Shown: positions 57,309-64,000 of the stretch, piece after piece | Layout: each line of letters opens with the position of its first letter | How positions within the stretch are numbered: position 1 is the first letter of the stretch | Source: an uncultured Hyphomicrobiales bacterium | Lineage (GTDB): Bacteria; Pseudomonadota; Alphaproteobacteria; Rhizobiales; TMED25 | Direction: 5' to 3' | DNA length: 64,000 bases | NCBI GenBank assembly: GCA_905181735.1 | Contig: CAJIYR010000003.1 | Location: 1 to 64,000 of the forward strand | Program-made: the position numbers and the translations under genes | The notes under the pieces: model-generated | What the model was told of the DNA's origin: nothing | The model's database searches: none | What the model saw: the letters and a program-made list of their open reading frames with translations, nothing else

Positions 57309-60300
57309 ATGCCAAAAAGAACTGATATAAAATCTATATTAATTATTGGTGCTGGACCAATCGTAATAGGCCAAGCTTGTGAATTTGACTATTCAGGGAC
57401 ACAATCAATTAAGGCTCTAAAAGAAGAGGGGTATAGAGTAATTCTAGTAAACTCAAACCCAGCAACTATCATGACTGATCCGGATTTAGCTGACGCGACA
57501 TATATAGAGCCAATTACTCCTGAAATAGTTACAGAAATTATCAAAAAAGAGAGGCCAGACGCTATCCTTCCAACAATGGGTGGCCAAACCGCTTTGAATA
57601 CAACACTTTCCCTTCAAGAAAGTGGTGTACTGGATAAATATGGAGTTGAAATGATAGGAGCTTCCGCAGAAGCAATTAATATGGCTGAAGATAGAAAGTT
57701 ATTTAAAGAAGCTATGGCAGAGATCGGCCTAAAAACTCCAAAATCCATCTTAGCACATAATTTGTCTGAGGCATTAGATGCCCAAAAAATACTTGGCCTT
57801 CCTGTTATTATTAGACCTTCTTTTACACTAGGGGGCACTGGCGGAGGAATAGCCTACAACAAAGAAGAGTTTATAAAAATAATAGTAAGAGGCCTAGATG
57901 CATCTCCAACAAGCCAAGTTCTCATTGAAGAATCGGTTCTAGGTTGGAAAGAATATGAAATGGAGGTTGTTAGAGATAAGAATGACAATTGCATTATCAT
58001 TTGTTCGATAGAAAATATTGATGCTATGGGGATTCATACAGGTGATTCCATCACTGTGGCTCCTGCATTAACTCTAACGGATAAAGAATATCAAATTATG
58101 AGAAATGCATCTATAGCAGTGTTAAGGAAAATTGGAGTTGAAACAGGCGGATCTAATGTACAATTCGCAGTAAATCCAGAAAATGGTGAGTTAGTTGTAA
58201 TTGAAATGAACCCTAGGGTATCCAGGTCTTCTGCTTTGGCATCAAAGGCAACAGGGTTCCCTATTGCTAAAATAGCTACCAAATTAGCAGTTGGATACAC
58301 TTTAGATGAGCTAGCAAATGATATTACCGGTGGACAGACACCAGCATCATTCGAGCCAACAATAGATTATGTTGTAACTAAAATACCTCGATTTGCATTT
58401 GAAAAGTTTCCAGGTGCAGAACCACTACTTTCAACCTCAATGAAATCCGTTGGTGAAGCAATGGCAATTGGAAGAACTTTTAACGAAAGCTTCCAAAAAG
58501 CATTGCGGTCTCTTGAAACTGGTTTAAGTGGACTAGACCCAATTGAATTTGATGATATAGGTAACGATCAAGATAAAAATATCGTCAGGGCTGCACTTGG
58601 AGAACCGACTCCCGATAGGATCCTAAAAGTAGCACAAGCACTAAGACTAGGTGTTACTCACCAACAAATATATGAATCTTGTAAAATGGATCCGTGGTTT
58701 ATTGATAGATTACAGGAAATTATTGACGCTGAAGATAGAGTTAAAAAATTTGGATTGCCTGACGATAGATATAATATGCAGTCAATAAAAGCTATGGGAT
58801 TTTCTGACGCTAGGCTTGCCTCAATAATCAACGAGAGCGAAGAATACGTTAGAAATCATAGGAGTAATCTTTCAGTTTTCCCTGTTTATAAAAGGGTAGA
58901 TACTTGTGCTGCAGAATTCATGTCGCCAACAGCTTATATGTATTCAACATACGGAGCAAGTCTTCTAAATGATATGGATTGCGAATCAAAACCAACCAAT
59001 AAAGATAAGGTTATTATTTTAGGAGGCGGTCCAAATAGAATTGGACAAGGTATTGAATTTGATTACTGTTGTTGCCATGCATCTTTTGCTCTACGGGAAA
59101 TTAACATTGAAACAATTATGATAAATTGTAACCCGGAAACAGTATCAACTGACTACGATACATCAGATAGATTATATTTCGAACCACTAACCACTGAAGA
59201 TGTCTATGAGGTAATTCGTATTGAAAAAGACAAAGGAAACCTTCTTGGTGTCATTGTTCAATTTGGAGGACAGACCCCACTTGGATTGTCTAATTCCCTA
59301 TCAAATATGGGAATTAAAATTTTAGGTACTTCTCCTGATGCAATTGATCTAGCAGAGGACAGAGAACGTTTTCAAAAATTAATACAAGACCTTAAACTGA
59401 AACAACCAAAAAATAGTATTGCTAATGCAATTATTGATGCAGAAAGCATTATCAAAAAACTTGGCTTTCCAATTATAATACGTCCTTCATATGTATTGGG
59501 CGGGCGTGCAATGGCTATTCTAAGAAACGAAAATGATTACCGTGAATATATACAAAATACATTGCCTGAGTTAATACCGCGACATATAAAATCTAAGCAT
59601 CCAAATGATATAAAACTACAAATTGATCAATTACTGTTAACAAATCCGTTGTTATTTGATAGTTATTTATCAGAAGCCATAGAAGTAGATGTGGATGCCG
59701 TATCAGATGGGAAAAATGTTTTCATATGCGGTGTAATGGAGCATATTGAAGAAGCTGGAGTTCATTCTGGGGATAGCGCCTGCACATTGCCGCCCTATTC
59801 ATTAGACGATGAACTGATTAAAAAATTAGAAATACAAACTACAGCAATGGCCCTTGCGCTTAATATTATAGGGTGCATTAACATTCAATTTGCAATAAAA
59901 GGTAATGAAATATTTGTGATAGAAGTAAATCCTAGAGCAAGCAGAACAATACCCTTTGTAGCAAAGGTAATAGGAATACCAATAGCAAAAATAGCGTCAA
60001 AAGTAATATTAGGAATAAAATTATCAAAATTTAATTTACAAAAAACAAAATATAATCATATCGGTATTAAAGAAGCGGTTTTTCCATTTGCAAAATTTGA
60101 TGGTGTAGACGTGCTATTGGGACCAGAAATGCGTTCTACTGGCGAAGTGCTGGGTATAGCGTCTGATTTCGGAACCGCCTTCGCAAAAAGTCAACTAGCT
60201 AGCGGTACAAAAGTACCTAATAAAGGAACTGTATTTATATCAGTAAAAGATTCTGATAAACCTTTGATTTTAGAATCAATCAAAGAACTTAGAAGAATTG

Positions 60301-60617
60301 GATTTAATATAGTAGCTACTGGTGGGACGCAAACTTACTTAGAAAAAAATAAAATCAAAACAAGTAAAATTAATAAAGTACTTGAAGGAAGACCGCATAT
60401 AGTGGATGCAATGACCAATGGAGAGATTCAGTTAGTATTTAATACTACAGAAGGTTCAAAAGCTTTGTCGGATTCAAAGTCTCTAAGGCAAGCTGCTTTA
60501 ATGAACAGCATTCCATATTATACCACAATATCGGGTGCTGTAGCTGCAGTAAGAGGTATTAAGAAAACAAGCAATGGAATAACTGAAGTAAAATCCTTAC
60601 AAGATTACTTTAAATAA
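57309..60617 (+). CDS. carB: Carbamoyl-phosphate synthase large subunit
   Basis: [32 protein letters not shown] canonical N-terminus; two ATP-grasp halves; C-terminal MGS domain. The track ORF starts at 57105 inside carA; the canonical start is ATG 57309. Confidence 0.97.
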   Translation: MPKRTDIKSILIIGAGPIVIGQACEFDYSGTQSIKALKEEGYRVILVNSNPATIMTDPDLADATYIEPITPEIVTEIIKKERPDAILPTMGGQTALNTTLSLQESGVLDKYGVEMIGASAEAINMAEDRKLFKEAMAEIGLKTPKSILAHNLSEALDAQKILGLPVIIRPSFTLGGTGGGIAYNKEEFIKIIVRGLDASPTSQVLIEESVLGWKEYEMEVVRDKNDNCIIICSIENIDAMGIHTGDSITVAPALTLTDKEYQIMRNASIAVLRKIGVETGGSNVQFAVNPENGELVVIEMNPRVSRSSALASKATGFPIAKIATKLAVGYTLDELANDITGGQTPASFEPTIDYVVTKIPRFAFEKFPGAEPLLSTSMKSVGEAMAIGRTFNESFQKALRSLETGLSGLDPIEFDDIGNDQDKNIVRAALGEPTPDRILKVAQALRLGVTHQQIYESCKMDPWFIDRLQEIIDAEDRVKKFGLPDDRYNMQSIKAMGFSDARLASIINESEEYVRNHRSNLSVFPVYKRVDTCAAEFMSPTAYMYSTYGASLLNDMDCESKPTNKDKVIILGGGPNRIGQGIEFDYCCCHASFALREINIETIMINCNPETVSTDYDTSDRLYFEPLTTEDVYEVIRIEKDKGNLLGVIVQFGGQTPLGLSNSLSNMGIKILGTSPDAIDLAEDRERFQKLIQDLKLKQPKNSIANAIIDAESIIKKLGFPIIIRPSYVLGGRAMAILRNENDYREYIQNTLPELIPRHIKSKHPNDIKLQIDQLLLTNPLLFDSYLSEAIEVDVDAVSDGKNVFICGVMEHIEEAGVHSGDSACTLPPYSLDDELIKKLEIQTTAMALALNIIGCINIQFAIKGNEIFVIEVNPRASRTIPFVAKVIGIPIAKIASKVILGIKLSKFNLQKTKYNHIGIKEAVFPFAKFDGVDVLLGPEMRSTGEVLGIASDFGTAFAKSQLASGTKVPNKGTVFISVKDSDKPLILESIKELRRIGFNIVATGGTQTYLEKNKIKTSKINKVLEGRPHIVDAMTNGEIQLVFNTTEGSKALSDSKSLRQAALMNSIPYYTTISGAVAAVRGIKKTSNGITEVKSLQDYFK

Positions 60618-60688
60618 TTTATGTATGGACTTAAACTTTATATCAACATAAACTATACTGCATATTTTAAATTTACCGGAAGATATCA

Positions 60689-61159
60689 ATGGAAAAAGTA
60701 CCAATGACTGTACTAGGTTACGAAGACCTACAACAAGAAATAAAGAAATTAAAAACAATCGAAAGACCTTTAATTATTGAAGCGATTGCTGAAGCAAGAA
60801 AACATGGAGATTTGTCTGAAAATGCAGAGTATCATGCTGCAAAAGAACAGCAGTCACTAAACGAAGGACGGATTAGCGACTTAGAAGACAAATTATCTAG
60901 AGCAACTGTAATTGATATTTCAAAACTTTCTGGTGACACAATTAAATTTGGTGCAAAAATTAAGTTAATAGACGAGGATACAGAAGAAGAATCAAGCTAT
61001 CAAATAGTGGGTGAGTTTGAATCAGATGTATCAAAAGGGAAGCTATCCATAACCTCTCCTATAGCTAGAGCGCTAATGGGTAAAGCTAAAGGCGATAGTG
61101 TAGAAGTTGCAACACCAGGTGGTGGAAAAAGTTATGAAGTCCTTGCAGTTGATTATTAA
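60689..61159 (+). CDS. greA: Transcription elongation factor GreA
   Basis: 156 aa; [32 protein letters not shown]. Confidence 0.97.
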   Translation: MEKVPMTVLGYEDLQQEIKKLKTIERPLIIEAIAEARKHGDLSENAEYHAAKEQQSLNEGRISDLEDKLSRATVIDISKLSGDTIKFGAKIKLIDEDTEEESSYQIVGEFESDVSKGKLSITSPIARALMGKAKGDSVEVATPGGGKSYEVLAVDY

Positions 61160-61206
61160 TTATAAATTTAAAGCTTATTACTTTTATAAAAAATTATTAT
61201 GAATAT

Positions 61207-62166
61207 ATGTCAAATTTAAAAGGATTAAAGTGCTGGTTAGTGCATTCTGGAAATGCAGGTGACGCAGTGCAGTGTGAGGGAATAGCAGAAAAACTTGGGT
61301 TAGATTATAAAACAATCAAAGTTACTGACAATACAATTATTAAAAATATTATTTCTTTTTTTAAGATTACCAAAACAATAGAAAAAGAAACTTTACCGAA
61401 AATTATAATAGCTTCTGGTCACAAAAGCATTGGGCTTGTAAAAAGAATTCTAAATATCGATAATAATATATATTCAATATATCTAAAAAATCCTGGATAT
61501 CATATTGGTCTATTTAATTTTGTCTGGGCTCCGTTGCATGATAATTTAAATAGAAGAAACGTGTTTTCAACATTAACATCCCCTAATAAAATTGAGAAAT
61601 ATAAAATAAATAACAAGTATCAAAATTTTATAAATAACTATAAAAAACCAATAATTGGAATTTTGGTTGGAGGTAAAAGTAAGCATTTTAATTTTGGGAT
61701 AAAAGAAGCAAATGAATTATGTACTTCTTTAACAAAAATTAAGAAAAAATACTCAGCAAACTTAATCATTACATGCTCAAGAAGAACAGACAATAAAACC
61801 AAAGACTTTATTCAGAATTATTTTAAAGATACAAATGATTGGGTTTGGAATGGACAAAATGATAATCCATACAATGATATATTAAATAATTCAGATTTCT
61901 TTATAGTAACATCAGATAGTATTAATATGATCAGTGAAGCTGCTACTACAGGAAAGCCTATATATGTTTATAAATTACCTAAAAAGAAACTAAGAATCAA
62001 AAGTGTACCAAGAAAATTAGTTATTTTTTTTAAAGAGCTTGAGAATAAAAGTATTATAAAATGGTTTAATGGCAACCTTGAGGAATGGACATATAAGGCA
62101 ATTAATCCTACACAAGAAATAGCAAATGAAATAATTATTGATTATAACAACCATATAAAAAAATAG
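61207..62166 (+). CDS. ELM1/GtrOC1-family protein (mitochondrial fission ELM1-like)
   Basis: 319 aa; HSGNAGDAVQCEGIAEKLG, IIASGHKSIGLVKRI, ILVGGKSKHFNFG, VTSDSINMISEAATTGKPIYVYKL. Confidence 0.85.
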   Translation: MSNLKGLKCWLVHSGNAGDAVQCEGIAEKLGLDYKTIKVTDNTIIKNIISFFKITKTIEKETLPKIIIASGHKSIGLVKRILNIDNNIYSIYLKNPGYHIGLFNFVWAPLHDNLNRRNVFSTLTSPNKIEKYKINNKYQNFINNYKKPIIGILVGGKSKHFNFGIKEANELCTSLTKIKKKYSANLIITCSRRTDNKTKDFIQNYFKDTNDWVWNGQNDNPYNDILNNSDFFIVTSDSINMISEAATTGKPIYVYKLPKKKLRIKSVPRKLVIFFKELENKSIIKWFNGNLEEWTYKAINPTQEIANEIIIDYNNHIKK

Positions 62167-62184
62167 TAGAAAGCTTAAAAAGTT

Positions 62185-63120
62185 ATGAAAAAATCTAAAG
62201 TAATAATAATTGGTTCTGGTCCCGCAGGATATACAGCTGCAATATATGCAGCTCGAGCTTTATTAGAACCTATTTTAATTGAAGGCATACAGCCAGGTGG
62301 TCAATTAACAATAACTACAGATGTTGAAAATTATCCAGGTTTTTCAGATGTAATACAAGGACCATGGCTAATGGAACAGATGCGTTTACAAGCAGAAAGT
62401 GTTGGCACGAATATCATCCAAGACCATATTAATTTAGCCAGCTTACATGAATATCCATTTAAATTAATCGGTGATTCTAATGAAGTATATCTAGCAGAGA
62501 GTCTGATTATCTGCACTGGAGCTCAAGCGAACTGGCTAGGCATAGAGTCAGAAGATAAATTTAAAGGCTATGGAGTTTCTGCCTGTGCAACTTGTGATGC
62601 TTTCTTTTATAAAGAGAAAAATGTTATTGTAATTGGAGGAGGAAATACTGCTGTAGAAGAAGCTTTATATTTAACAAATTTCGCAAGTTCTGTAACCCTT
62701 ATTCACAGAAGAGATACCTTAAAATGTGAAAAAATTCTTGAAAATCGTCTTATGTCTAATAAGAAAATTAATATCATTTGGGACTCGGTCCTAGAAGAAG
62801 TAATAGGTAGCTCTAATCCTTACAGTGTCACCGGCGCAAGAATTAGAAATATAAAAACTAATGAAAATTACCAGGTAAAAATAGATGGAATCTTTATTGC
62901 AATTGGACATAAACCTTCAACAGAGCTATTCGTTAACCAAATTGATATGAAGGAGAGCGGCTATATAATTACAGAACCTGATTCAACTGCGACTAATATA
63001 CCTGGAGTATATGCAGCTGGAGATGTTACAGATGATATTTATAGACAGGCAGTAACTGCAGCCGGAATGGGCTGTATGGCAGCACTTGAAGCTGAACATT
63101 ATTTATCAAATAAAAAATAG
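62185..63120 (+). CDS. trxB: Thioredoxin-disulfide reductase
   Basis: 311 aa; GSGPAGYTAAIYAARA, CATCDAFFYKEKNVIVIGGGNTAVEEALYL, GVYAAGDVTD. Confidence 0.96.
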   Translation: MKKSKVIIIGSGPAGYTAAIYAARALLEPILIEGIQPGGQLTITTDVENYPGFSDVIQGPWLMEQMRLQAESVGTNIIQDHINLASLHEYPFKLIGDSNEVYLAESLIICTGAQANWLGIESEDKFKGYGVSACATCDAFFYKEKNVIVIGGGNTAVEEALYLTNFASSVTLIHRRDTLKCEKILENRLMSNKKINIIWDSVLEEVIGSSNPYSVTGARIRNIKTNENYQVKIDGIFIAIGHKPSTELFVNQIDMKESGYIITEPDSTATNIPGVYAAGDVTDDIYRQAVTAAGMGCMAALEAEHYLSNKK

Positions 63121-63133
63121 AGAGTATTATAAA

Positions 63134-64000
63134 ATGGATTGGGAAAGGTTAAAAATTTTTCATATAGTAGCGGATGCAGGTAGCTTTACGCACGCAAGTG
63201 AAGAAATGAATTTGAGCCAATCAGCAGTTAGCAGACAAATTAGCTCACTTGAAAATGAAGTGGGCATAGAATTATTTCATCGCCATGCGAGGGGTTTGTT
63301 GCTTACAGAACAAGGGGAGCTGGTCTATAAAAATACAAGACAAATACTCAGTATTATAAAATCAACAGAAAACATTATTAATGATAGTAAAGACAAGCCT
63401 TCAGGCGATTTGAGGCTAACAACGACTGTAGGGCTTGGGGTCAATTGGTTAATACCAAGATTGAAAAAATTTACCGATGAATTTAATGAAATAAATCTTG
63501 AACTAGCTCTAACTGACGCTGAATTAGATTTAGGGATGAGAGAAGCTGATATAGCCATAAGATTCCATAAACCTTCACAGGGAGACCTTATACAGAGAAA
63601 ACTTTTTACTGTGCATTTCCATTTGTACGCATCAGCAAAATATTTAAATGAGCATGGTACACCAAATAGGATAGAGGATTTACCAGGACATAAAATTATA
63701 TCTTACGGTCAAGCGCCAGATTATTTAAAAGAAATCAATTGGCTAGAGAGTATTACTAAAGAATACAAAACAAAACCTATATTGAAAGTAGATAATATAA
63801 ATGGACTTTTATTAGCAGCGATAAGTCATATTGGAATTGTTTTACTGCCAGACTATCTTGTAAATAACTCAAATGCATTAGTTAGAATACCCTTTAATTC
63901 AAAACTTCCAGAAATAGATACTTACATGACTTACGCAGAAGAAAGAAAGAAATCAAAGAGAGTGGCTATCTTAAGAGAATTCTTGGTAGAAGAAGGTAGA
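63134..64000 (+). CDS. LysR-family transcriptional regulator (truncated by window end)
   Basis: Open frame from ATG 63134: MDWERLKIFHIVADAGSFTHASEEMNLSQSAVSRQISSLENEVGIELFHRHARGLLLTEQG; no stop before 64000, so absent from the ORF track. Confidence 0.92.
   Translation, partial: MDWERLKIFHIVADAGSFTHASEEMNLSQSAVSRQISSLENEVGIELFHRHARGLLLTEQGELVYKNTRQILSIIKSTENIINDSKDKPSGDLRLTTTVGLGVNWLIPRLKKFTDEFNEINLELALTDAELDLGMREADIAIRFHKPSQGDLIQRKLFTVHFHLYASAKYLNEHGTPNRIEDLPGHKIISYGQAPDYLKEINWLESITKEYKTKPILKVDNINGLLLAAISHIGIVLLPDYLVNNSNALVRIPFNSKLPEIDTYMTYAEERKKSKRVAILREFLVEEGR

Overview
The window is an AT-rich, mostly housekeeping stretch of an alphaproteobacterial chromosome. Lineage is inferred from gene order and from families such as SspB, ELM1-like and the RHH_4-like protein. 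From left to right it holds: a probable 3' end of 6S RNA; sspB-fumC-RHH-ClC-uvrD-prmA; a complete dcw cluster on the minus strand (mraZ to ftsZ) continuing into lpxC-bamD-recN-ligA; rnpB; ampD; a fused 5-oxoprolinase/hydantoinase; a sahR-like/metF/metH operon; mlaA-mlaC; an accessory segment (IDH/IMDH-like dehydrogenase, CaiB/BaiF CoA-transferase, KdsB-like protein, M24 protein); tRNA(CAT)-rpoD-dnaG-yqeY; and carA-carB-greA-ELM1-trxB-lysR. I saw no CRISPR array, prophage or transposon. The observations most worth follow-up are: (1) a CMP-KDO-synthetase (KdsB) homologue that has lost the nucleotide-binding signature, encoded between a DddP-like M24 protein and a CoA-transferase, with a 15-bp perfect hairpin in the intercistronic gap; (2) five TGG-type repeats at exact 10-nt period upstream of mraZ, matching the known MraZ-box architecture; (3) a near-perfect palindrome upstream of the ArsR-methyltransferase regulator of metF-metH; (4) a DUF1127-type small protein missing from the ORF track.
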